From: Paraburkholderia sp. NMBU_R16
GTDB lineage: Bacteria > Pseudomonadota > Gammaproteobacteria > Burkholderiales > Burkholderiaceae
Assembly (NCBI RefSeq): GCF_013282575.1
Contig: NZ_JAAAYE010000052.1
Location: 1-39,191 of the forward strand
DNA: 39,191 bases
Reading direction: 5' to 3'
The notes under the pieces are model-generated. The model did no database searches and had not been told where the DNA came from. It saw only the letters and a list, made by a program, of their open reading frames with translations. The translations under genes were made by a program, and so were the position numbers. Position 1 is the first letter of the stretch. Every line of letters starts with the position of its first letter. Of the stretch, positions 31,218-39,120 are shown piece after piece.

Positions 31218-34200
31218 ATGACCGATTTATCGACGCCGCAGCCCGTCGGCGATTTGGCGCCGAAAGCGCCTGCCCGCCTGCGTTTCGTGACCGCGGCCGC
31301 GCTTTTCGACGGCCACGACGCCGCGATCAATATCGTGCGCCGCGTCCTGCAGACGAGCGGCGTGGAGGTGATCCACCTGGGCCATAACCGCGGTGTCGAC
31401 GAAGTGGCGCGTGCGGCACTCGACGAGGACGCCGACGCCATCGCGGTATCGAGCTATCAGGGTGGACACATCGAGTATTTCCGCTATCTGATCGATTGCC
31501 TGCGCGCGCGCGGAGGCGAGCGTATCCGGGTATTCGGGGGCGGTGGGGGCGTGATCGTCGCCGACGAAATCGATGCGCTCGAACGCTACGGAGTCGCGCG
31601 CATCTATTCACCACAGGCAGGTCAGCGGCTCGGCTTGCAAGGGATGATCGACGATATGGTCGCCCGCTGCCGCGAACACTCGCCCGCGCCGGCGCTTGAG
31701 CATGGCGTCGCGGTCAATCTCGACGATCTCCGATGTGCCGAGGGTGAGCGCGCCTGGAGGACGCTTGCCCGCTTCATTACGGCGCTGGAAAGCGGCTATG
31801 TCGATGCGGCAGCGCGTGCCGCGCTCGCCGCGCGCGCCGCCGCGGTACAGGTGCCGGTGCTCGGTGTCACGGGCACGGGCGGCGCCGGCAAATCATCGCT
31901 GACCGACGAACTCGTGCGGCGGTTTCGCCTCGATTACGGCGATGCGCTGCCGATCGCCGTGCTCGCCGTCGACCCGTCGCGCCGCAAATCGGGGGGGGCG
32001 CTGCTCGGCGACCGCATAAGAATGAATGCGATCGGCGACTGGGGTCACGGGCCGCGCGTCTTCATGCGCTCGCTCGCTACGCGCGAGGCCGCGACTGAAG
32101 TCCCGGACGTGCTGCCCGATGCGATCGCCGCATGCAAGGTTGCGGGCTTTCAGTTGATCGTCGTCGAGACGTCGGGAATCGGACAGGGCGATGCGGCCAT
32201 CGTGCGGCACGCAGCTCGCTCGCTTTATGTGATGACGCCCGAGTTCGGCGCGGCGAGTCAGCTCGAAAAAATCGACATGCTCGATTTTGCCGACTTCGTT
32301 GCCATCAACAAATTCGACCGCAGCGGCGGGGCCGACGCATTGCGCGACGTTGCCAAGCAGGTTCAGCGCAACCGAGAGGCGTGGAGCGAGCCGCCCGAGG
32401 CGATGCCCGTGTTCGGCACGATAGCGGCTCACTTCAACGACGACGGCGTGACGGCGCTCTATCAGCGCATCGCGGCATCGCTGCACGAACTTGGGCTTTC
32501 ACAGCCGGAGAGCGGCGGGCGGCTGCCGCGCGTGAGCGTTCGCCATTCGAGCGCGCGCGGCGCGATCGTGCCGACTGCGCGCGTGCGCTATTTGTCCGAC
32601 GTCGCCGAGGCCGTCCGCCGCTATCGCGGCCGGGTCGAGGCGCAGGCGACGCTCGCACGCGAGCGTTGGCAGTTGCTCGAAGCGCGGCGCATGGTCGCTG
32701 AGGCGGAGCTCGCGGCCGGCGGCACGCAGCCGCGCGCGTCGGCTCCGATGGCCGCCGATCTTTCACGGCTCGACGCGCTGATCGAGGCGCGTGAAACGCA
32801 GTTGGGCGCGCGCGAGAAAGCGTTGCTCGAAGCATGGCCGCGCACGCAGGCGGCCTACTCGGGCGACGAGCATACCGTGACCGTGCGCGGTCGCGAAATG
32901 CGTAATGCACTGACGGTGACGACGCTTTCGGGTACGACGATGCGCAAGGTGTCGCTGCCGAAGTTCGTTGATCCTGGACAGACGTTGCGCTGGCTCTCGC
33001 TCGAAAATTTGCCCGGCCATTTTCCGTTCACGGCCGGGGTTTTTCCGTTCAAGCGCGAGAACGAGGATCCGACGCGGATGTTCGCGGGCGAGGGCGATCC
33101 GATGCGCACGAACCGCCGCTTCAAGCTCCTTTCGAAGGGCATGCCGGCGGTGCGGCTCTCGACTGCGTTCGATTCCGTGACGCTATACGGCGAGGACCCC
33201 GACGAACGTCCCGACATTTTCGGCAAGGTCGGTAATTCCGGCGTATCGGTGGCGACGCTCGACGACATGAAGGCGCTCTACAATGGCTTCGATCTATGCG
33301 CGCCGAACACATCGGTATCGATGACGATCAACGGTCCGGCGCCGACGATTCTCGCGATGTTCTTCAATGTCGCGATCGATCAGGCGCTCGAACGCCTTGC
33401 CGCGCGCGCGGCCGAGGCGGGCACCGAACCGAGCGCCGACGAACGTGCTGCTGCGCGTGCCGAGGCGCTGCGCAACGTGCGAGGTACCGTGCAGGCGGAC
33501 ATTCTGAAAGAAGACCAGGGACAAAACACCTGCATCTTTTCGACCGAGTTCAGCCTCAAGGTGATGGGCGACATTCAGGCGTATTTCATCGAGCACGAGG
33601 TGCGCAACTTCTACTCGGTATCGATCTCCGGCTATCACATCGCCGAGGCCGGCGCGAATCCGATCACGCAGCTCGCTTACACACTGGCAAACGGTTTCAC
33701 CTACGTGGAGGCTTACTTGGCGCGCGGCATGCCGATCGACGCATTCGCGCCGAACCTCTCGTTTTTCTTTTCGAACGGCATGGAGCCCGAATACACGGTC
33801 CTCGGCCGTGTGGCGCGGCGCATCTGGGCCGTTGCGCTGCGCGAGCGGTACGGCGCCGGCGAGCGAAGCCAGAAACTGAAGTACCACGTGCAGACTTCCG
33901 GACGCAGCCTGCATGCGCAGGAGATCGACTTCAACGATATCCGTACGACGTTGCAGGCGCTGATCGCGGTCTACGACAACTGCAACTCGCTGCACACCAA
34001 CGCATACGACGAAGCCATCACCACGCCCACCGATGAGTCGGTGCGGCGCGCGCTTGCGATCCAGCTCATCATCAATCGCGAGTGGGGGTTGGCGAAGAGT
34101 CAGAATCCGAATCAGGGCAGCTTCATCATCGAGGAACTGACCGATCTCGTCGAAGCCGCGGTGCTGGCGGAATTCGATCGCCTGACCGAGCGCGGCGGCG

Positions 34201-34580
34201 TCCTTGGTGCGATGGAGACGGGCTACCAGCGTGGCCGGATTCAAGACGAATCGATGCAGTACGAACATCGCAAGCACGACGGCTCTTATCCGATCGTGGG
34301 CGTCAATACGTTTATCGGTGCGCACGGGCATGAAGCGCCGCCGCCGCTCGAACTCGCGCGCTCGACGCAATCCGAGAAGGAAAGCCAGCTTGCGCGCCTG
34401 GCGGCGTTCCAGGCGCGTCACCGCGACGAGGCGCCGGCCATGCTCGCCCGCTTGCAGCAGGCCGTGATCGACGACGACAACGTGTTCGCCGTGCTGATGG
34501 ATGCGGTGCGCGTATGCTCGCTAGGGCAGATTACGCATGCGCTTTTCGAGGTGGGCGGGCAGTATCGGCGGACGATGTGA
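31218..34580 (+). CDS. icmF: Fused isobutyryl-CoA mutase with G-protein chaperone (IcmF)
   Basis: A 1120-residue adenosylcobalamin enzyme that interconverts isobutyryl-CoA and n-butyryl-CoA and, in some members, pivalyl-CoA and isovaleryl-CoA. The order is a B12-binding domain (about 20-150, with LFDGHDAAINIVRR containing the cobalt-ligand H33, SSYQGGH and FGGGGGVI), a MeaB-like GTPase (about 210-500, P-loop GVTGTGGAGKSS at 217-228 and NKFD at 364-367), a linker, and the (beta/alpha)8 mutase core from about 560 (FPFTAGVFPFKRENEDPTRM, TSVSMTINGPAPTILAMFFN, DQGQNTCIF). This B12-G-mutase order distinguishes IcmF from methylmalonyl-CoA mutase. GGGGGAG precedes the ATG. It stands alone, without the dehydrogenase or thiolase genes sometimes beside it. 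Confidence 0.95.
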   Translation: MTDLSTPQPVGDLAPKAPARLRFVTAAALFDGHDAAINIVRRVLQTSGVEVIHLGHNRGVDEVARAALDEDADAIAVSSYQGGHIEYFRYLIDCLRARGGERIRVFGGGGGVIVADEIDALERYGVARIYSPQAGQRLGLQGMIDDMVARCREHSPAPALEHGVAVNLDDLRCAEGERAWRTLARFITALESGYVDAAARAALAARAAAVQVPVLGVTGTGGAGKSSLTDELVRRFRLDYGDALPIAVLAVDPSRRKSGGALLGDRIRMNAIGDWGHGPRVFMRSLATREAATEVPDVLPDAIAACKVAGFQLIVVETSGIGQGDAAIVRHAARSLYVMTPEFGAASQLEKIDMLDFADFVAINKFDRSGGADALRDVAKQVQRNREAWSEPPEAMPVFGTIAAHFNDDGVTALYQRIAASLHELGLSQPESGGRLPRVSVRHSSARGAIVPTARVRYLSDVAEAVRRYRGRVEAQATLARERWQLLEARRMVAEAELAAGGTQPRASAPMAADLSRLDALIEARETQLGAREKALLEAWPRTQAAYSGDEHTVTVRGREMRNALTVTTLSGTTMRKVSLPKFVDPGQTLRWLSLENLPGHFPFTAGVFPFKRENEDPTRMFAGEGDPMRTNRRFKLLSKGMPAVRLSTAFDSVTLYGEDPDERPDIFGKVGNSGVSVATLDDMKALYNGFDLCAPNTSVSMTINGPAPTILAMFFNVAIDQALERLAARAAEAGTEPSADERAAARAEALRNVRGTVQADILKEDQGQNTCIFSTEFSLKVMGDIQAYFIEHEVRNFYSVSISGYHIAEAGANPITQLAYTLANGFTYVEAYLARGMPIDAFAPNLSFFFSNGMEPEYTVLGRVARRIWAVALRERYGAGERSQKLKYHVQTSGRSLHAQEIDFNDIRTTLQALIAVYDNCNSLHTNAYDEAITTPTDESVRRALAIQLIINREWGLAKSQNPNQGSFIIEELTDLVEAAVLAEFDRLTERGGVLGAMETGYQRGRIQDESMQYEHRKHDGSYPIVGVNTFIGAHGHEAPPPLELARSTQSEKESQLARLAAFQARHRDEAPAMLARLQQAVIDDDNVFAVLMDAVRVCSLGQITHALFEVGGQYRRTM

Positions 34581-34598
34581 GCGCGACGGGGAGGAGGC

Positions 34599-35558
34599 TC
34601 AAGCACGCCCCGCGAGGCGTGCGCGCGTTTCGTCGTATTCGCGCGCCAGCCGCGCCACGAGTTCAGCCACGGTCGGGATATCGTCCATCAGCCCGACGCC
34701 TTGCCCCGCGCCCCAGATGTCCTTCCATGCCTTCGCCTTATCGCCCGCGAAGTTCATCTTCGTCTTGTCCGACGCGGGCAGTGCATCGGGGTCCAGCCCG
34801 GCGTTGACGATGCTTTCGCGGATGTAGTTGCCGTGCACGCCGGTGAACAGGTTCGTATAGACGATGTCGGCCGCCGTAGCATTGACGATCGCATGCTTGT
34901 AGCTATCCACCGCATGCGCTTCCCGTGTCGCGATGAAACGCGTGCCGATATAGGCGAGATCCGCACCCATCGCCTGCGCGGCGAGGATCGAGCCGCCATT
35001 CGCGATCGCGCCCGATAGCACGATCGGCCCGTCGAACATCCGCCGCACCTCGCCCACCAGCGCGAACGGCGACAGGGTGCCCGCATGGCCGCCCGCACCC
35101 GCCGCGACGAGGATGAGCCCGTCGACGCCCGCTTCCAGCGCCTTTTGCGCATGACGTAGATTGATGACGTCATGCAGCACGATGCCGCCGTAGCTATGCA
35201 CGGCATCGATCATTTCCTTGACCGGCGCGCGCAGACTCGTAATGAAAACAGGCACCTTGTGCTCGACGCACACCCGGACATCCTGTTCGAGCCGCGCGTT
35301 CGACTGGTGAACGATCTGATTGACGGCAATCGGTCCGACGATTGCGTCGGGATGGGCCGCCTTGTGCTCGGCAAGTCCTTCGCCGATTTGCGTGAGCCAC
35401 TCGTCGAGCAGCTCGGCCGGCCGCGCATTGAGCGCCGGAAACGATCCGACGATGCCCGCCTTGCATTGCGCAAGTACCAATTCGGGGTAGCTGACGATAA
35501 ACATCGGCGATGCGATGACAGGCAGCGCCAGATTCTCGAGGACGGCGGGCAAGGCCAT
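34599..35558 (-). CDS. Nitronate monooxygenase (NMO / 2-nitropropane dioxygenase family)
   Basis: A 319-residue FMN-dependent TIM-barrel enzyme that oxidises alkyl nitronates such as propionate-3-nitronate. VIASPMFIVSYPELVLAQC at the start, the GLILVAAGAGGHAG phosphate-binding segment, PIVLSGAIANGGSILAAQAMGADLAYIGTRF near the end of the barrel and the tail region VGLMDDIPTVAELV are all typical. AGGAGG lies 6 bases before the ATG. Many family members are annotated from homology alone, and some are enoyl-reductase-like, so the physiological substrate is not certain. The 3' end lies 18 bases from the end of icmF on the opposite strand. Confidence 0.9.
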   Translation of the reverse strand: MALPAVLENLALPVIASPMFIVSYPELVLAQCKAGIVGSFPALNARPAELLDEWLTQIGEGLAEHKAAHPDAIVGPIAVNQIVHQSNARLEQDVRVCVEHKVPVFITSLRAPVKEMIDAVHSYGGIVLHDVINLRHAQKALEAGVDGLILVAAGAGGHAGTLSPFALVGEVRRMFDGPIVLSGAIANGGSILAAQAMGADLAYIGTRFIATREAHAVDSYKHAIVNATAADIVYTNLFTGVHGNYIRESIVNAGLDPDALPASDKTKMNFAGDKAKAWKDIWGAGQGVGLMDDIPTVAELVARLAREYDETRARLAGRA

Positions 35559-35589
35559 GTGCAGCCTCCTTCGGCAACAATCAGTAAGA

Positions 35590-35601
35590 GAACGATCGTT
35601 C
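35590..35601. promoter_or_regulatory. 12-bp palindrome overlapping the NMO start site, TetR-type operator-like
   Basis: GAACGATCGTTC is a perfect palindrome placed one base downstream of a perfect -10, so it would cover the transcription start. Palindromes of this AACGATCGTT kind are common among TetR-family operators. No TetR gene is in the window, so the regulator is unknown. Confidence 0.5.
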
Positions 35602-35602
35602 G

Positions 35603-35608
35603 ATTATA
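35603..35608 (-). promoter_or_regulatory. Perfect -10 (TATAAT) of the nitronate monooxygenase gene
   Basis: TATAAT on the minus strand, 44 bases upstream of the NMO ATG. No matching TTGACA-like -35 was found at 16-18 bases, which fits an activator-aided or tightly controlled promoter. Confidence 0.5.
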
Positions 35609-35751
35609 CGAGCGCCGGTTCGCGATACGGCTTAGAGGTTTGGAGGGAGTGTTCAGGTTCTAGGATTCGTGTGCCGCGGAACGAACCGGGGGCGGCCGCA
35701 TCCGTAGAATGGGAAGCCACGCCAACAATGACAAGAGGCAGGAGCGAACCG

Positions 35752-36663
35752 ATGACATTCGCCGACTTTACCCCGTTTCGCATCGCGACCGACGGAGCCG
35801 AGATCCATGGTCTCAAGGGCGGCTCGGGCGCGCCGCTGTTGCTGATGCACGGGCATCCGCAGACGCATATGATCTGGCATCGGTGCGTGGAACGGCTCGC
35901 CGAGCACTTCACCGTGATCGCGACCGATTTGCGCGGTTATGGCGCATCGGGCAAGCCGGCGAGCGACGAAACACATATGCCTTATTCGAAGCGGGCGATG
36001 GCGGCCGATCAGGTGGCCGTCATGCGGCACTTCGGCTTCGAGCGTTTCCTCGTATGCGCGCATGATCGCGGGGCGCGCGTCGCGCATCGCATGGCGCTCG
36101 ATCATCCCGATGCCGTGGAGCGGCTCATGCTGCTCGATATCGCGCCCACGCTGGCGATGTACGAGGGCACGACACGGGCTTTCGCGACCGCGTATTTTCA
36201 TTGGTTCTTCCTGATTCAGCCGCAGCCGCTGCCCGAAACATTGATCGGCGCGGACCCGAAGGTCTATGTCGAACGTGTGATGGGGTCTCGCCATGCCGGG
36301 CTGGCGCCGTTTGCGCCGCAGGCATTGAGCGCCTATATCGACGCACTGCGTCAGCCGGGTGCCGTCCATGCCATGTGCGAAGACTACCGGGCGTCGGCCA
36401 CGATCGATCTCGAACACGACCGCGCCGATATCGAGCGCGGTCATCGTATCGGGTGTCCGTTGCGTGTGCTTTGGGGCGCCGACGGCACCGTCGCGAAATG
36501 CTTCGACCCGCTGGCCGAGTGGCGGCGTGTTGCACGAGATGTGAGCGGGCGCGCGCTCGAATGCGGCCACTACTTGCCGGAGGAGGCGCCCGATGCGCTG
36601 GTCGCCGAGATGCTCGGGTTTTTCGAGGCGTTCGAGCCGGAAGCGAGCCCGCCTATGCAGTGA
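35752..36663 (+). CDS. Alpha/beta hydrolase, haloacetate (fluoroacetate) dehalogenase-like
   Basis: A 303-residue cytoplasmic hydrolase. Compared with the structurally known Rhodopseudomonas palustris fluoroacetate dehalogenase, it keeps the nucleophile D105 with R106 and R109 (AHDRGARVAHRMALDHP), the acid D129 (LLDIAPT), the base H273 (CGHYLPEEAPD) and the halide-binding trio H150, W151 (YFHWFFL) and Y212 (EDYRAS). HGHPQTHMIWHR is the usual oxyanion segment. This set argues for dehalogenation of short 2-haloacids by an SN2 ester mechanism and against an esterase, which would carry serine. AGGAG precedes the ATG at 35752. It is divergent from NMO, so they may share control. Confidence 0.85.
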   Translation: MTFADFTPFRIATDGAEIHGLKGGSGAPLLLMHGHPQTHMIWHRCVERLAEHFTVIATDLRGYGASGKPASDETHMPYSKRAMAADQVAVMRHFGFERFLVCAHDRGARVAHRMALDHPDAVERLMLLDIAPTLAMYEGTTRAFATAYFHWFFLIQPQPLPETLIGADPKVYVERVMGSRHAGLAPFAPQALSAYIDALRQPGAVHAMCEDYRASATIDLEHDRADIERGHRIGCPLRVLWGADGTVAKCFDPLAEWRRVARDVSGRALECGHYLPEEAPDALVAEMLGFFEAFEPEASPPMQ

Positions 36664-36742
36664 GCCCGGCGCGGGGGAATGAACGCGGGCGGGCCAAGGG
36701 TCTGTGCGGATCTTATTCGACGGCTTCCTTTGCGCTTGTCCC

Positions 36743-37264
36743 TCACCGCGGACGTTTGGCGACGCGTGATGCCGGCTCCGGGGCTCTGTCGAGCGGTGGA
36801 AGCCGGCGGGGGATGGGCGTCGACTTGACGATCGCCGAGTTCGTTTCCGCGCGATCCGCAACCTTCGACAGAATGCCGTCCAAATCTTCTATCGAACGCA
36901 GATAGAGCCGGCAGACGAAACAGTCTTCGCCGGTGACCTTGTCGCATTCCACGAACTCCGGGATGCGCCGGATCGCTTCTTCCACGAGATGAAGCTGTCC
37001 GGGCAGCGGCCGCACGCGCACGATTGCCTGCATTGTGTACCCGAGCGCGCGCGGATCGATTTCGATCGTGAAGCGGCCGATGACCCCTTGCGCTTCGAGC
37101 CGCCTTATCCGTTCGGCCGTGCTCGGTGCCGACAGGCCAACCTCGCGCGCCAGATCGGCAATGGCCGCGCGCCCGTCTTCGGCCAGCAGGCGCAGCAAGG
37201 TGCGATCGATCGCGTCGAGCGCGCTGCCAGCCGTCTCTGGCGGGTCTAAAAGGCGTTTACCCAT
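36743..37264 (-). CDS. Lrp/AsnC-family transcriptional regulator
   Basis: A 173-residue regulator with a helix-turn-helix at about 18-75 (LDAIDRTLLRLLAEDGRAAI, then LAREVGLSAPSTAERIRRLEAQG) and an effector-binding RAM domain (about 80-150, IDPRALGYTMQAIVRVRPLPG, VTGEDCFVCRLYLRSIEDL). It is divergent from the EamA exporter, so it probably controls that gene, and the effector may be an amino acid. The arginine- and proline-rich last 20 residues are an ordinary variable tail. Confidence 0.92.
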   Translation of the reverse strand: MGKRLLDPPETAGSALDAIDRTLLRLLAEDGRAAIADLAREVGLSAPSTAERIRRLEAQGVIGRFTIEIDPRALGYTMQAIVRVRPLPGQLHLVEEAIRRIPEFVECDKVTGEDCFVCRLYLRSIEDLDGILSKVADRAETNSAIVKSTPIPRRLPPLDRAPEPASRVAKRPR

Positions 37265-37271
37265 TTTTTCC

Positions 37272-37282
37272 TTCGATTCGAA
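37272..37282. promoter_or_regulatory. Small palindrome in the Lrp/EamA divergent promoter region
   Basis: TTCGATTCGAA is palindromic about a central T, 8 bases upstream of the regulator's ATG in a 127-bp divergent region. Lrp-family sites are often short, degenerate palindromes, so this is only a candidate. Confidence 0.25.
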
Positions 37283-37391
37283 GTCAACTTTGCAAAACCG
37301 CCTTAGTTTAGCGCTGTGTTCGAGCGCATGTCATCGCTAGACTGGATTGCATTGAACCTGCACCGAAACCGACGCCGAAGGGAGTCAAGCG

Positions 37392-38339
37392 ATGACGAAT
37401 CAAAACCAGGGAATCCGGCGCGGCGCGCTTGAAATGAGTGCGGCGATGCTGATGTCCGGCACGATCGGCTGGCTCGTCGTGACATCCGGGCAATCGCCGC
37501 TGAATATCGTATTCGTGCGCTGCGTCCTCGGTGCGGCGACGCTCGCGATCGTCTGTGCGCGGCTCGGACTGATCCGGCGAGACGCGCTGTCGTGGCGCGT
37601 CGTCGGCTGGGCCTCGGCCGGCGGCGCGGCGATCGTGGCGAATTGGGTCCTGCTCTTCGCCGCCTATTCGCGGGCCTCGATCTCGATGGCGACCGCTGCC
37701 TATAACACGCAGCCGTTCATGCTCGTGGCGCTCGGAGTGATCGTTTTCCGCGAACGCATCACCGTGTCCACCGTGCTTTGGCTCGTCGTCGCTTTCGTTG
37801 GGCTCGTCTTCGTCGTGAAAGTGGAGCCGAGTGTGCTGGCGTTGCCGGGCGAATACCTCGAAGGCATCGGTCTCGCACTGGGCGCCGCGCTGTGCTACGC
37901 GGTTTCGTCGATCATCACCAAGCGGCTGGCCGGCACGCCACCGCATTTGATCGCGTTGATTCAGGTCACGCTCGGTGCGTTGATGCTAATGCCGTTCGTC
38001 GATTTTCATGCGCTGCCTCGGACGGCGGGTCCTTGGGCGAATCTCGCGACGCTGGGCATCGTCAACACTGGGTTGATGTATGTCCTGCTTTACGGGGCGA
38101 TCCAGAAATTGCCGACGGCCATGACGGGGGCGCTGTCGTTCATTTACCCCGTCGTTGCGATCGTCGTCGATCGAATTGCGTTTGGGCAGACGCTGCAATG
38201 GATCCAATGGATCGGCGCGGCGATGATTCTGATGGCGGCGGCCGGTGTCAACTTGGGGCCGGCTTTGACGAGATCCAAGTTGGGTCAGGCGATGAAGCAG
38301 GGCAAGCTGCGGCGGCGCCTGGCTAGGGGGATGGAGTAA
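37392..38339 (+). CDS. EamA/DMT-family transporter, probable metabolite exporter
   Basis: A 315-residue inner-membrane protein with ten membrane segments in two EamA repeats (about residues 12-140 and 155-295), e.g. GWLVVTSGQSPLNIVFVRC, ATAAYNTQPFMLVALGVIVF and TAMTGALSFIYPVVAIVVDRI. The C-terminus KLGQAMKQGKLRRRLARG is positively charged and cytoplasmic. The second EamA repeat includes the usual alanine-glycine helix ALGAALCYAVSSIITKRL. AGGGAG lies 7 bases upstream of the ATG. Its pairing with a divergent Lrp regulator suggests amino-acid efflux; the substrate is not known. Confidence 0.9.
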   Translation: MTNQNQGIRRGALEMSAAMLMSGTIGWLVVTSGQSPLNIVFVRCVLGAATLAIVCARLGLIRRDALSWRVVGWASAGGAAIVANWVLLFAAYSRASISMATAAYNTQPFMLVALGVIVFRERITVSTVLWLVVAFVGLVFVVKVEPSVLALPGEYLEGIGLALGAALCYAVSSIITKRLAGTPPHLIALIQVTLGALMLMPFVDFHALPRTAGPWANLATLGIVNTGLMYVLLYGAIQKLPTAMTGALSFIYPVVAIVVDRIAFGQTLQWIQWIGAAMILMAAAGVNLGPALTRSKLGQAMKQGKLRRRLARGME

Positions 38340-38391
38340 TTCGCGACTGGCCTGCTTATCGGCGGACGTGGACTCGCTTGGTCAGTGCGCC

Positions 38392-38598
38392 CTATTGCGG
38401 CACATCCGCCGTGACGGACTCAAGGAAATGAAGGAGGCAGCCTAGGCGAGCGGCCACGTTCGGACGGATGGCTGCTGGATCGGACGCAAAGCTTGCCGGG
38501 TCGCGCGTGGTTGCAACGGATACTTCGATGCCGTTGCGAGCGAACGCCCTCGCAAGTGCGTGGCCGATCTTGCCGAAGCCAATGATTGCGTAACTCCT
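38392..38598 (-). pseudogene. Truncated NAD(P)-binding reductase (NPFR-like) without start codon
   Basis: The minus-strand frame reads SYAIIGFGKIGHALARAF, then NGIEVSVATTRDPASFASDP, the N-terminal Rossmann motif GFGKIG of NADPH-dependent F420-reductase-like proteins (normally over 200 residues). Only about 68 codons remain, and the residues after RPNVAARLG no longer fit the family; the frame stops at TAG (38392-38394). An AAGGAG sits 6 bases before codon AGG at 38596-38598, exactly where an ATG is expected. Thus the start codon is apparently mutated and the end lost. Confidence 0.75.
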
Positions 38599-38624
38599 AT
38601 GGTTCTCCTTCGTTTGCCAGCGCG

Positions 38625-38680
38625 CTCAGAGCTTGTAACCGCCGCTCGCTTCCTCAGAGCTTGTAACCGCCGCTCGCTTC
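38625..38680. repeat. 28-bp perfect tandem duplication at the end of the SDR gene
   Basis: The 28 bases at 38625-38652 (starting CTCAGAGCTTGTAACC) are repeated without change at 38653-38680. The right copy contains the last codons and stop of the SDR frame (stop at 38654-38656). The left copy is a non-coding repetition of the same 3' end. Confidence 0.95.
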
Positions 38681-39080
38681 GATCGTTTGGCCGGTCACCC
38701 AATGGCCTTCTTCGGAGGCCAGGAACGCCACGACGGCGGCGATTTCCGAAGGTTCGCCAAAGCGGCCCAGCGCGATTTGCGCCTCGGCCGCCTTGACGAG
38801 TTCGGGATTCTTCCGAAAATCGGCGTTTGCATCCGTTCGCGTGAAGCCCGGCGCTACGGCGTTCGCGGTGATGCCACGCGGCCCCAGCTCGATTGCCAGC
38901 GTATGGGTCAGGGTGTTGATGGCCGCCTTCGCCATCGAGTAGACGGGCGCTGCCGTCACGGGCTTCGTGGCGGCTGCGGAAGAAATATTGATGATGCGTC
39001 CGCCATCGGCGAGACGATCGAGAGCGGCCTGAATGATGAAGAAGGGCGCCCGGGCGTAGACCGCGGTTGTGTCGCGATAA
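38654..39080 (-). pseudogene. Short-chain dehydrogenase/reductase lacking its N-terminus
   Basis: The C-terminal part of a classical SDR is well preserved: VYARAPFFIIQAALDRL, IINISSAAATKP with the active-site serine, VYSMAKAAINTL with the YxxxK pair, GITANAVAPGF and VTGQTIEASGGYKL at the end. Upstream of about 39080 the frame changes to residues unlike any SDR (CSSWLRYRDTTA), with no cofactor-binding TGxxxGIG, so about the first 100 residues are missing. The frame itself is open further, but it cannot make an active enzyme. A GTG at 38957-38959 is the only nearby start. The right boundary is approximate. Confidence 0.8.
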
Positions 39081-39120
39081 CGGAGCCATGACGAGCAAGC
39101 GGCGATTCGCTTAGGAGTCC

